Counted from the stretch's first letter, positions 1 through 6,246 are shown. The stretch is 6,931 bases of DNA from Tardiphaga sp. (GCA_028290765.1 JAQGJF010000301.1:1-6931), one strand, 5' to 3'. The notes: generated from the sequence alone by a model not told the origin. Program-made: numbers and translations.

Positions 1-515
1 GCCGGCGCCGGCGTCGCGGCTCCTGCCGTGGCGGCGGGTTGCGCGGCGGTCGCGGCCTGGGGCTGCGCACCGGGATTGATCCAGCAGGCATGGACCCGGC
101 CGTTCAGGGTTTCGGCGACCTTGGGATCGATCGATCCGCCGAAACGGGTCAGGCAGCGGAACGCCGCCTGGACGTGGCCGCCGGGGCAGCCGAAGCGGTC
201 GTACAAATCGAGGTGGCGGAACGCGGTGTCGAGGTCGTCGAGCCACATCAGGCGCACGACCCGCCGGCCGAGCCAGACACATTCGGGATTTCCGGCGGGG
301 CCATTGAGGACCTGCGCCGCCTCGACGAATTCGTCGGTCTTGCGCTGGCTGTCCTTGACCGCATCGGCGGGATTGGTTGCCGCGGGCTTCTGGTCCTGGG
401 CGCGAAGATCGCCGCTCTGGGCAATCGCCGCGCCGACGCCGATCGACAGCGCAAGGCCGGGGACGGCGAGGCAACGCAACACAACATTCCGGAACCCAAA
501 CAGCAGCCGACGCAT
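1..515 (-). CDS. Secreted small protein, probable beta-1,3/1,6-glucan biosynthesis-associated protein (partial, C-terminus off the left edge)
   Basis: Reading leftward from ATG at 515-513, 171 codons stay open to the window edge, so the C-terminus is missing. A GGGGA lies four bases before the ATG as a modest ribosome binding site. Residues 1-32 form a signal peptide: the basic start MRRLLFGFR, a hydrophobic core, and an AIA|Q cleavage site. The mature part has an acidic helix-like stretch around 50-70, then a compact domain at 76-148 with four cysteines (79, 110, 121, 144). These could form two periplasmic disulfides. From about 150 the sequence becomes an Ala/Pro/Gln/Thr-rich tail. It resembles proteins that Bradyrhizobium genomes label 'beta-1-3, beta-1-6-glucan biosynthesis protein'. 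That is from memory, and the biochemical role is not established. It is divergent from the ndvC-like gene, which supports a link to periplasmic glucans. The reading frame is secure; the function is tentative. Confidence 0.75.
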   Translation of the reverse strand, partial: MRRLLFGFRNVVLRCLAVPGLALSIGVGAAIAQSGDLRAQDQKPAATNPADAVKDSQRKTDEFVEAAQVLNGPAGNPECVWLGRRVVRLMWLDDLDTAFRHLDLYDRFGCPGGHVQAAFRCLTRFGGSIDPKVAETLNGRVHACWINPGAQPQAATAAQPAATAGAATPAP

Positions 516-688
516 AAAGTCCCCGATTTTGTTGCCTGTCCGCGCACCCTCTGAGACGGCCGGTTGATGCCGTTCAAATAGGTCCCCAATGCGGCGGGGA
601 CGCGCCCCGATTCCATGACGGACATTTTCGATTTTGTCCAGCAATCGCGCAAGTTTATCGGCTCGTGGTAAAGCCGGTGGACGACAAG

Positions 689-709
689 CTTAACGATGAG
701 ACTTAACGA
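689..709. repeat. Direct repeat CTTAACGA, 13-nt period
   Basis: CTTAACGA occurs at 689-696 and again at 702-709, so the copies lie on the same face of the helix only approximately (13 nt apart). It sits about 115 bp upstream of the proposed ndvC start and could be a binding site for a regulator of either divergent gene. The TTAA pairs are 9 nt apart, not the 7 nt of a CtrA site. Confidence 0.4.
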
Positions 710-716
710 CCAGCTT

Positions 717-734
717 GGCCACAAGCCTGTGGCC
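717..734. repeat. Inverted repeat GGCCACA-AGCC-TGTGGCC
   Basis: A perfect 7-bp stem with a 4-nt loop lies about 90 bp upstream of the ndvC start. It has no following T-run, so it is not a typical terminator. It could be a leader hairpin or a protein site, or chance. Confidence 0.4.
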
Positions 735-772
735 GGCGACGATGTGCTCTCTTGGCAGACGGCCGGTGACGG

Positions 773-806
773 GCTAATCGACAAGCCTCGCTAATCGACA
801 AGATTC
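773..806 (+). repeat. Near-tandem 17-bp duplication upstream of ndvC
   Basis: GCTAATCGACAAG occurs at 773-785 and again at 790-802 (13 identical bases). The units are adjacent with a period of 17; the last four bases of each are CCTC and ATTC, giving 15 of 17 identities. The second copy ends a few bases before the GGAGGA ribosome binding site. It is either a slippage duplication or a doubled operator. Confidence 0.6.
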
Positions 807-808
807 CT

Positions 809-814
809 GGAGGA
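809..814 (+). promoter_or_regulatory. Strong Shine-Dalgarno GGAGGA for ndvC
   Basis: GGAGGA at 809-814 is the only strong ribosome binding site near the 5' end of this gene. It is followed by 8 nt and then an in-frame ATT at 823. The first conventional in-frame start, GTG at 880, lies 65 nt farther on and has no such site. This decides the start chosen for ndvC. Confidence 0.65.
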
Positions 815-822
815 CGGAACCG

Positions 823-2439
823 ATTTCCCTTCGCACGCCGCTGGCGCTTCTTGTCGTATCCCTGAGCGCGATCGTCGCGGTGTGGTGGTGGTTGGCCACG
901 CCGGTGACGCTGCCGCGCGCGCCGATCGATCCGGCGGCGAAACTGGAATGCGTGTCCTACGCGCCGTTCCGCGGCGCCCAGAGCCCGCTCGACCCAACGA
1001 CCCAGATCGCGCCGGAGCAGATCGCCCAGGACCTCGCGCAGCTCGCCGAGATTTCGAATTGCGTGCGAACCTATTCGGTCGAAAACGGCCTCGACCAGGT
1101 TCCCGCATTGGCCGGCAAGGTCGGGCTGAAGGTGATCCAGGGCATCTGGCTCGGCAGCAACCGGTTCAAGAACGTCGCGCAGATCGCGACCGCCGTGGCG
1201 CTGACCAAGGAATATCCCGGCGTGATCTCGGCGGTGGTGGTCGGCAACGAAGTGCTGCTGCGCGGCGAAATGACCGCGTCCGACCTCGCCGCCAATATCC
1301 GCTCGGTCAAGTCGCAGGTTTCGGTCCCGGTCACCTATGCCGATGTGTGGGAATACTGGCTGCGCAACCGCGAGGTCTATGACACGGTCGATTTCGTCAC
1401 CATTCATATTCTGCCCTATTGGGAAGATTTTCCGATACGCGCCAAGCATGCCGCCGCCCATGTCGATTCGATTCGCAAGCGGCTGGCGGTGGCGTTTCCA
1501 GCCAAGGAAATCCTGATCGGCGAGACCGGCTGGCCCAGCGCCGGCCGGATGCGGGACGGCGCGCTGCCTTCACGCACCAACCAGGCCCGGGTTGTGTCGG
1601 AAATTCTCGATCTGGCCAAACGCGAAGGGTTTCGCGTCAACCTGATCGAAGCCTATGACCAGCCGTGGAAGCGCCAGCTCGAAGGCACCGTCGGCGGCTA
1701 TTGGGGGCTGATCGACGCCGACCGGCGCGCGCTGAAATATCCGGCCGGGATCGCCGTCAGCAATTATCCGTTGTGGAAATGGCAGATGGGAGGCGGGCTG
1801 ATCCTGAGCGTGCTGGTATTCGGCACCGCCATGCTGACGCTGCGGCGCCGGCCGTGGTCGCCGCGGCTGATCTCCTGGGTGGCCGTGGCGCTGTCGGCGA
1901 CATCGGCCGGAATCCTGCTCGGCGTCGCCGCCGACAAGATGCTGTATGAGAGCTATGGGTTCGGCGGCTGGCTGCGCTGGGGCCTGCTGCTGGCGGCGGG
2001 CGTCACGGCGCCGCTGCTGGGGGCTCACGCGCTGATGTCCGGCCGCTCGCTGCCGACATTCCTGGAACTGTTGGGGCCGCAGCCAAGCCGAACCCGGTCG
2101 GTCACGACGGCGCTGTTCGGTCTGGTGCTGGCGGTGACGACGCTGATCGCGGCCGAAACCGCGCTCGGCTTCGTGTTCGATCCGCGCTACCGGGATTTTC
2201 CGTTCGCGTCGCTGGGCATGGCGGTGGTGCCGTTCGCGGGCCTGATGATCGTCAACCGTCCCCAGACCGGCGTCCGCCCGATCGCGGAAGCGGTATTCGC
2301 GGCACTGCTGGTGGCGTCGGCGCTTTACATCGGCTTCAACGAAGGTCCGGACAACTGGCAGTCGCTGTGGACCTGCGCGATCTACCTGACCTTCGGCGTC
2401 ACGCTGTGGCAGGCGCGGGCCGCGCAAATCCCAAAATAA
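823..2439 (+). CDS. ndvC: NdvC-like beta-(1,6)-glucan synthase / GH17-type membrane protein
   Basis: 538 residues from the ATT at 823. A hydrophobic anchor (7-25) is followed by a periplasmic domain (about 35-315) of the GH17 beta-1,3-glucanase/transglycosylase type. It has the opening CVSYAPFRG (from residue 43), the putative acid/base Glu143 in VVGNEVLLRG, and the putative nucleophile Glu234 in LIGETGWPS. About seven membrane helices follow at roughly 323-343, 349-370, 383-404, 428-450, 460-480, 488-506 and 515-532. This architecture and size match Bradyrhizobium NdvC, known to be needed for the beta-1,6 linkages in cyclic beta-(1,3),(1,6)-glucans of the periplasm. Branching by transglycosylation is inferred. 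The in-frame stop at 775-777 bounds the start. Starting at GTG 880 (519 residues) would cut the N-terminal anchor in half. The 3' end overlaps the opposite-strand gene at 2399-2779. No ndvB is visible in the window. Confidence 0.9.
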   Translation: MSLRTPLALLVVSLSAIVAVWWWLATPVTLPRAPIDPAAKLECVSYAPFRGAQSPLDPTTQIAPEQIAQDLAQLAEISNCVRTYSVENGLDQVPALAGKVGLKVIQGIWLGSNRFKNVAQIATAVALTKEYPGVISAVVVGNEVLLRGEMTASDLAANIRSVKSQVSVPVTYADVWEYWLRNREVYDTVDFVTIHILPYWEDFPIRAKHAAAHVDSIRKRLAVAFPAKEILIGETGWPSAGRMRDGALPSRTNQARVVSEILDLAKREGFRVNLIEAYDQPWKRQLEGTVGGYWGLIDADRRALKYPAGIAVSNYPLWKWQMGGGLILSVLVFGTAMLTLRRRPWSPRLISWVAVALSATSAGILLGVAADKMLYESYGFGGWLRWGLLLAAGVTAPLLGAHALMSGRSLPTFLELLGPQPSRTRSVTTALFGLVLAVTTLIAAETALGFVFDPRYRDFPFASLGMAVVPFAGLMIVNRPQTGVRPIAEAVFAALLVASALYIGFNEGPDNWQSLWTCAIYLTFGVTLWQARAAQIPK

Positions 2440-2779
2440 GCAGCCCGATCGCGACGCCCGACAGGCCGATATTGTAGAGCACAATTCCGAATCCAGCGGC
2501 GACCAGCCCGCCGGTCAAAAGCACGATCGAGGGCCGGATCAAATTCAGCGTCGCGATGATCAGCGCGACAATGCCGAACACCGAATTGCGAAACAGCGCG
2601 GTGACCAGGATCCGGGTCTTGCACAGCATGGTCGGCAGGCCGGCGTCGCAGGCCAGCGCCACACTCGAAAACTCGACCGCGAGATAGCGCAGATAAAGCG
2701 CGTAGCCGACGGTCAGGAAACCAACGACCAGAAGCCATTGCACCTGGTAGGGCGTGAGCCGAAACGGATCTTTTTTCAT
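2399..2779 (-). CDS. Small polytopic membrane protein of unknown function
   Basis: 126 residues from ATG at 2779-2777, beginning MKKDPFRLTPYQVQWLL. I do not recognise the family. The chain is strongly hydrophobic, with likely helices at about 14-33, 57-81, 84-102 and 104-119. Cys44 and Cys53 sit in the loop after the first helix and could form a disulfide if that loop is periplasmic. The positive KK start favours a cytoplasmic N-terminus. The frame stays open upstream to 2995, but that extension merely translates the palindromic element, so I chose the MKK start; its ribosome binding site is weak. The gene converges on ndvC and the last 41 bp of both genes overlap (2399-2439). It is co-directional with the SPOR-like gene upstream, with the palindrome between them. 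Real coding is supported by the coherent membrane pattern; a functional link to glucan synthesis is only suggested by position. Confidence 0.75.
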   Translation of the reverse strand: MKKDPFRLTPYQVQWLLVVGFLTVGYALYLRYLAVEFSSVALACDAGLPTMLCKTRILVTALFRNSVFGIVALIIATLNLIRPSIVLLTGGLVAAGFGIVLYNIGLSGVAIGLLILGFARPAPATA

Positions 2780-2834
2780 GACGCGATTATGGGGCTGATC
2801 GCGGGTCGGGACAACCCTACGCTTCTCTTCCTTA

Positions 2835-2991
2835 TCCCTCCCCCTTGTGGGGAGGGTGGCTGGCCGAAGGCTGGTCGGGTGGGGGTGAACAACGACGGGA
2901 TAGCACGTGTGAACCCCCACCCCGGCCTCCGCTTCTGGACGATGCTTCGCATCGTCCAGGCTCGGCCGACCCTCCCCACAAGGGGGAGGGA
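2835..2991. repeat. 157-bp mosaic palindromic intergenic element
   Basis: The outer arms are a perfect 23-bp inverted repeat (2835-2857 and 2969-2991) built on CCCTCCCCCTTGTGGGGAGG. An inner imperfect stem joins 2873-2886 (GGTCGGGTGGGGGT) to 2913-2927 (ACCCCCACCCCGGCC). A third hairpin at 2935-2959 has a perfect 11-bp stem around a TTC loop (CTGGACGATGC / GCATCGTCCAG). It sits only in the right half, which makes the element asymmetric, as if a second small palindrome had entered the first. The element looks like a dispersed intergenic repeat of the kind seen in Bradyrhizobium and Rhodopseudomonas genomes. It lies 24 bp after the SPOR-like gene stop and 55 bp before the small membrane protein start, so it could end or protect the upstream transcript. 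Confidence 0.85.
2935..2959. repeat. Inner hairpin, 11-bp stem
   Basis: CTGGACGATGC-TTC-GCATCGTCCAG is a perfect stem-loop nested in the right half of the larger palindromic element, with no counterpart in the left half. No T-run follows on either strand. Confidence 0.8.
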
Positions 2992-3015
2992 TCACAACTC
3001 CTCATCATTCCACCC

Positions 3016-4455
3016 TCAGCGCAGCCCAAGAAACGACGTCAGCGACCGTGATGCCGGCTTCGCCGCATCCTTGGGCGCCGGCTCTTCGACCTTGGCGCCT
3101 TTCGAGTTGCCGCGCCGGCGCGACGATCGCGTCGGGGCCGGCGCGCGATGGCTGTTTGAAACGGCGGGAGCCGGCGCGTTGCTGTCGCTCTTGGCGTTGG
3201 CGTCGCTTTTGGAACTGCTGTCGTTGTTGACGGCGAGACGCTGGCCGTCGAACACGGTGGTCTCGCAGGAACGGTCGTTTTCGGTCAGCGTCGCGCAGAG
3301 TTTTGCGGCGGCGGCCGCGTCGTTCAGGGGCCCGGCCACCAAACGCAACTGCATGCCCAAGCCGTTGCTGCGTTCCTTCACCACGATGATCGGCCGCAAC
3401 TCGGTCAACGCCTTGTTGGCCCGGTACTTGAGCAGGCCGCGCCACAAGGCGCGCAAGCCGTCGACCGAATTGGCGCCGCCGAGATCGACGCCGAACTCGG
3501 TGCGCTGAACCGCAATGGCGGGGAGCACCGGCGCCGGCGCTGGCGCGTCCGGTTCGGCCATCGCCGGCGCATTGGCGACCGTCTGCGGCGGCGGCAGGGC
3601 CGGCGCCGTATCGGCCGAAGGCTCGGGTTCGATGAGCCTGGTTGCGGCGGGATCGGGCGGCGCCATGATCGATTTGGACGGCATCAGCGGCGCCGTCGTT
3701 GTCACAGGCGGCGCGGTTATCGCCGCCGCGGATGCCTTGTTGGTCGGTTCCGGCCGCACGGGCGGTGCGGCAGGTGCGACCGCGGAGGAATTCGACAGAG
3801 AAGCCGCCAGGGACTTGTCCGGCTGAAGTGCTGCGACCGTGTTCGGCTTGTCCGCGGCAACCTTGTCGGCGGGGGCCTTGTCGGCGGGGGCGGTGTCGGA
3901 GGTGGCCGCGGTCGTCGTCGCAGCCGCCATCGTCGTCACGGGCGCTGCCACGGGCGGCGGGGCCACCAGGGACGGCGGCGCTCCGGTCTGAAATACGGTG
4001 GACGATTCGGGCGCGGTCGGCGCCGGAGACGTCGACGTGGAAGGGGCTGGCGAAGCCGCGGCGACGCTTTGACGGGCGATCGATCCGGTAACCGTGTCCA
4101 ATCCCTGTTCCAGAACGGAGACGCGAGAGTACAGGCGGTCGCGATCACTGTTCAACGTGTCGACGGCCGAGGCCAGCCGTCGGGACTCGTTCTGACTTTC
4201 CTTCGCCACCCATTGGATCTGCTGCGACTGTTTCATCAGGTTGGTGGCGGCGATCTGGTCGCGCCGAACGCCGAGCGACGATTGATTGGCAAACAGCGCG
4301 ACAACCACGGCCGCGACCGAGCCGATGCCCCACGATCCGAGACGCCATAACGTACGCCGGTCGAATTCATCTTCCTCTGCCAGAAATCCGGCCAGCCAAC
4401 CGCCGGATTGATCGGCCGAGAGACTGTCGGCCCATTTGTCGCGATCACTTGCCAT
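3016..4455 (-). CDS. Bitopic membrane protein with coiled coil and SPOR-like domain
   Basis: 479 residues from ATG at 4455-4453. The order is: an acidic cytoplasmic head (1-38) with WLAGFLAEEDEFDRR; one membrane helix (about 39-56); a charged, probably coiled-coil stretch (about 65-128); a long Ala/Pro/Thr/Val-rich linker (about 130-310) likely to span the periplasm; a SPOR-like domain (about 315-406) ending in GMQLRLVAGPLNDAAAAAKL and a Cys pair (LCATL, SCETT); and a basic, Ser/Ala/Pro-rich tail of about 70 residues ending SFLGLR. SPOR domains bind denuded peptidoglycan glycan strands, often at the division site; the same role is inferred here. Topology is N-in/C-out. The SPOR assignment rests on the beta-alpha-beta pattern and the GP-L-N/D-A-A signature and should be checked by profile search. 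The gene is divergent from glmU. Its ribosome binding site is weak. The tail beyond the domain is unusual, since SPOR domains often end the protein. Confidence 0.8.
   Translation of the reverse strand: MASDRDKWADSLSADQSGGWLAGFLAEEDEFDRRTLWRLGSWGIGSVAAVVVALFANQSSLGVRRDQIAATNLMKQSQQIQWVAKESQNESRRLASAVDTLNSDRDRLYSRVSVLEQGLDTVTGSIARQSVAAASPAPSTSTSPAPTAPESSTVFQTGAPPSLVAPPPVAAPVTTMAAATTTAATSDTAPADKAPADKVAADKPNTVAALQPDKSLAASLSNSSAVAPAAPPVRPEPTNKASAAAITAPPVTTTAPLMPSKSIMAPPDPAATRLIEPEPSADTAPALPPPQTVANAPAMAEPDAPAPAPVLPAIAVQRTEFGVDLGGANSVDGLRALWRGLLKYRANKALTELRPIIVVKERSNGLGMQLRLVAGPLNDAAAAAKLCATLTENDRSCETTVFDGQRLAVNNDSSSKSDANAKSDSNAPAPAVSNSHRAPAPTRSSRRRGNSKGAKVEEPAPKDAAKPASRSLTSFLGLR
3861..3890. repeat. 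Exact 15-bp tandem duplication inside the SPOR-like gene
   Basis: CCTTGTCGGCGGGGG occurs twice in direct succession (3861-3875 and 3876-3890). On the minus strand it encodes a repeated A-P-A-D-K, and a diverged third copy (V-A-A-D-K) follows. It sits in the low-complexity linker, where copy number can change without breaking the frame. Confidence 0.8.
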
Positions 4456-4628
4456 AACGCGTCTTCGGCCCCCCAGCGGCCCGGCGAATCACCCGCTAAA
4501 CAGTAACAGAAATGGTGCCCCAATCCGGAATCCCGGACGTCGCAGACGCGCGAATCAGGTTTCCCAACGATCGAAAAACGCTTTATGACGACGGCCGGCG
4601 CGCGCAACCTGCGACGATAAGGATTCGG
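4456..4628. promoter_or_regulatory. Divergent promoter region of the SPOR-like gene and glmU
   Basis: These 173 bp separate two head-to-head starts and must carry both promoters. A weak rightward candidate is TTTCCC at 4560-4565, a 17-nt spacer, and TTATGA at 4583-4588; the match to consensus is poor. The frame of glmU is open back to 4512, but the extra 39 residues look like non-coding sequence. Confidence 0.4.
4619..4623 (+). promoter_or_regulatory. Ribosome binding site of glmU
   Basis: AAGGA at 4619-4623 stands 5 nt before ATG 4629. It supports the start at [11 protein letters not shown] rather than the upstream in-frame ATG at 4512. Confidence 0.6.
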
Positions 4629-5987
4629 ATGACCGCAAGAACCAGCCTTACCATCGTACTTGCGGCCGGCGAGGGCACGCGGATGCGATCCGGGATGCCG
4701 AAGGTCCTGCATCCGGTGGCCGGCCAATCGCTGCTGGCCCATGTCCTGGCGGCGGCTCCGACGGGCGAGGGCGCGTCGCTCGCCGTGGTGATCGGACCCG
4801 ACCATCAGGCGGTGGCCGATGAAGTCAGGCGCATGCGTCCGGATGCGGAGACCTTCGTTCAGCAGGACCGGCTGGGAACGGCGCATGCGGTGCTGGCGGC
4901 GCGGCAAGCCATCGCGCGCGGCGCCGCCGATCTGTTGATCGCGTTCGGAGATACGCCGCTGATTTCGGCGGCGACGTTCGAGCGCCTGCGCGCGCCGCTG
5001 CAAGACGGCGCCGCGCTCGCCGTGCTCGGATTTCGCGCCGCCGATCCCACCGGTTACGGCCGGCTCTTGATCGACGGCGATCAGTTGGTGGCGATCCGGG
5101 AGCACGCCGATGCCAGCCCCGAAGAGCGCGCCGTCACGCTATGCAACGCCGGCGTGATGGCCTTCGATGGCCGGCGCGCGCTGGAAATCGTCGAAAAAAT
5201 CGGCAATGCCAACCGCAAGAGCGAGTATTATCTGACCGACGCGGTGGCCGTTGTTCGCGAACTCGGACTAAAGGCCATCGTGATCGAAACCGGCGAGGAC
5301 GAAGTGCGCGGCATCAACACCAAGGCTCAGCTCGCCGAAACCGAGCAGGCGATGCAGACCAGGCTGCGGCAGGCCGCGCTCGACGCCGGCGTGACGCTCA
5401 TAGCCCCGGAAACGGTCTACCTCGCCGCCGACACCAGCTTCGGCAGCGACGTGACCATCGAACCTTTCGTGGTGATCGGCCCCGGCGTCTCAATCGCCGA
5501 CGGCGCGGTGATCCATGCCTTTTCCCATATCGTTCAGGCCTCGATCGGCAAGAACGCGTCGGTCGGGCCCTATGCGCGGCTGCGCCCGGGCACATCGCTC
5601 GGCGAGGGCGCGAAGATCGGCAATTTCGTCGAGACCAAGGCGGCGGTGCTCGAAGCCGGCGTCAAGGTCAATCATTTGAGCTATATCGGCGACACCCAGA
5701 TCGGCGCCGGCGCCAATATCGGCGCCGGAACCATCACCTGCAACTATGACGGCTTCGACAAGCACAAGACCACGATCGGCGCCGGTGCCTTCGTCGGCTC
5801 CAATTCGTCGCTGGTCGCGCCGGTGAAAATCGGCGCCGGCGCCTTTATCGGTTCGGGCTCGGTGATTACCCAGGACGTACCGGACGACGCGCTGGCGTTG
5901 GAACGCAGTCAGCAGACGGTGCGTGAGGGCTGGGCGAAGCATTTTCGCGAGACGAAGTCGCGCAACAGGAAACCGAAAGCCGGCTAG
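4629..5987 (+). CDS. glmU: Bifunctional glucosamine-1-phosphate acetyltransferase / N-acetylglucosamine-1-phosphate uridylyltransferase
   Basis: 452 residues, close to the 456 of E. coli GlmU. It catalyses the last two steps to UDP-GlcNAc: acetyl-CoA-dependent acetylation of GlcN-1-P, then UTP-dependent uridylyl transfer, in the cytoplasm as a trimer. The N-terminal pyrophosphorylase domain (about 1-230) shows LAAGEGTRM (11-19) and the MPKVLHP Lys25, the [10 protein letters not shown] loop, and metal-binding Asp108 in FGDTPLI. The C-terminal left-handed beta-helix (about 250-430) has hexapeptide repeats of the I-G-x-G-x type, the catalytic-type His349 in VNHLSYIGD, and the TITCNYDG acetyl-CoA/sugar site. 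All key residues are present, so it should be active. The 39-residue extension to an ATG at 4512 is rejected because the family begins with T-x-V-L-A-A-G close to the start. The stop TAG interlocks with the stop of the opposite-strand small gene. It feeds peptidoglycan and LPS, and glmS lies downstream. Confidence 0.98.
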   Translation: MTARTSLTIVLAAGEGTRMRSGMPKVLHPVAGQSLLAHVLAAAPTGEGASLAVVIGPDHQAVADEVRRMRPDAETFVQQDRLGTAHAVLAARQAIARGAADLLIAFGDTPLISAATFERLRAPLQDGAALAVLGFRAADPTGYGRLLIDGDQLVAIREHADASPEERAVTLCNAGVMAFDGRRALEIVEKIGNANRKSEYYLTDAVAVVRELGLKAIVIETGEDEVRGINTKAQLAETEQAMQTRLRQAALDAGVTLIAPETVYLAADTSFGSDVTIEPFVVIGPGVSIADGAVIHAFSHIVQASIGKNASVGPYARLRPGTSLGEGAKIGNFVETKAAVLEAGVKVNHLSYIGDTQIGAGANIGAGTITCNYDGFDKHKTTIGAGAFVGSNSSLVAPVKIGAGAFIGSGSVITQDVPDDALALERSQQTVREGWAKHFRETKSRNRKPKAG

Positions 5988-6241
5988 CAGGAAACCTGAC
6001 CGCAAAAGCGCCGCTGCGTCACCTTGGCGAATTTGTCGAAAATATTGTCCTGTGACGGCTTCACCGCCGATGCTTTCGACGCGGCTTCGGAGGCAAGCTG
6101 GACAGGGGCGGGCGCCGGGTTGAAAGCCGCGTATAAAATGAAACCCGCCAGAAGTGTCCCGTAAACGCCGAGCGACGCCAGCGTCCATTTGTGGACAACT
6201 CGACGATCGCTTTCGCTCAGATTATCGGGATATCTTTGCAT
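5984..6241 (-). CDS. Small single-pass membrane protein of unknown function
   Basis: 85 residues from ATG at 6241-6239, beginning [20 protein letters not shown] soluble, charged head (1-18) is followed by one membrane helix (about 19-40), an Ala/Pro/Ser-rich linker (41-66) and a short basic end finishing FCGQVSC, with cysteines at 80 and 85. I do not recognise the family. The start is fixed by a strong GGAGG five bases upstream; a TTG nine codons farther up would place the binding site inside the gene. The positive residues before the helix suggest N-in/C-out topology, with the cysteines in the periplasm. The gene lies between glmU and glmS on the other strand, and its TAG shares CTAG (5984-5987) with the glmU TAG. 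A role near envelope synthesis is guessed from location only. Confidence 0.75.
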   Translation of the reverse strand: MQRYPDNLSESDRRVVHKWTLASLGVYGTLLAGFILYAAFNPAPAPVQLASEAASKASAVKPSQDNIFDKFAKVTQRRFCGQVSC

Positions 6242-6246
6242 GATGG

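Larger units (their letters stand above)
516..822. other. Divergent intergenic region between the secreted-protein gene and ndvC
   Basis: This stretch of about 300 bp separates two divergent starts and must hold both promoters. I could not assign convincing -35/-10 boxes. It contains a small GC-rich inverted repeat at 595-609 (CGGGG-N5-CCCCG), an 8-bp direct repeat CTTAACGA at 689-696 and 702-709, a hairpin at 717-734, and a near-tandem 17-bp duplication at 773-806 just before the ndvC ribosome binding site. Open frames crossing it look like chance readings in GC-rich DNA. Confidence 0.6.

Noticed and set aside
28..567. Two long plus-strand open frames (28-567 and 39-554) over the left end
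   Set aside because: They are antisense readings of the secreted protein gene in GC-rich DNA; their translations are Arg/Pro/Ala-rich without domains, whereas the minus-strand frame has a clear signal peptide.
615..671. 18-codon open frame (MTDIFDFVQQSRKFIGSW) in the ndvC leader region
   Set aside because: It has peptide-like composition, but there is no properly spaced ribosome binding site and such a short frame is expected by chance; conservation would be needed to revive it.
703..1461. 252-codon minus-strand open frame over the ndvC 5' end
   Set aside because: It has antisense composition, no recognisable domain and no ribosome binding site.
1570..2484. 304-codon minus-strand open frame over ndvC
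   Set aside because: The translation is Arg/Gln/His-rich low-complexity sequence typical of antisense frames; ndvC on the plus strand shows GH17 motifs and membrane helices.
2780..2995. N-terminal extension of the small membrane protein to position 2995
   Set aside because: The extra 72 codons are the palindromic element translated and have no membrane or domain character.
4512..4628. 39-residue N-terminal extension of GlmU
   Set aside because: The GlmU family starts just before the LAAGEGTRM loop, and AAGGA precedes the ATG at 4629.
4236..5105. 289-codon minus-strand open frame over the glmU and SPOR-like gene starts
   Set aside because: It spans two well-supported genes and reads as Arg-rich noise.
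5690..5860. Repeated ATCGGCGCCGG-like words in glmU
   Set aside because: They encode the I-G-A-G hexapeptides of the left-handed beta-helix, so protein structure explains them.
5490..6188. 232-codon minus-strand open frame over the glmU 3' end
   Set aside because: Its repeated Gly/Ala/Asp pattern is the mirror of the hexapeptide repeats of GlmU.
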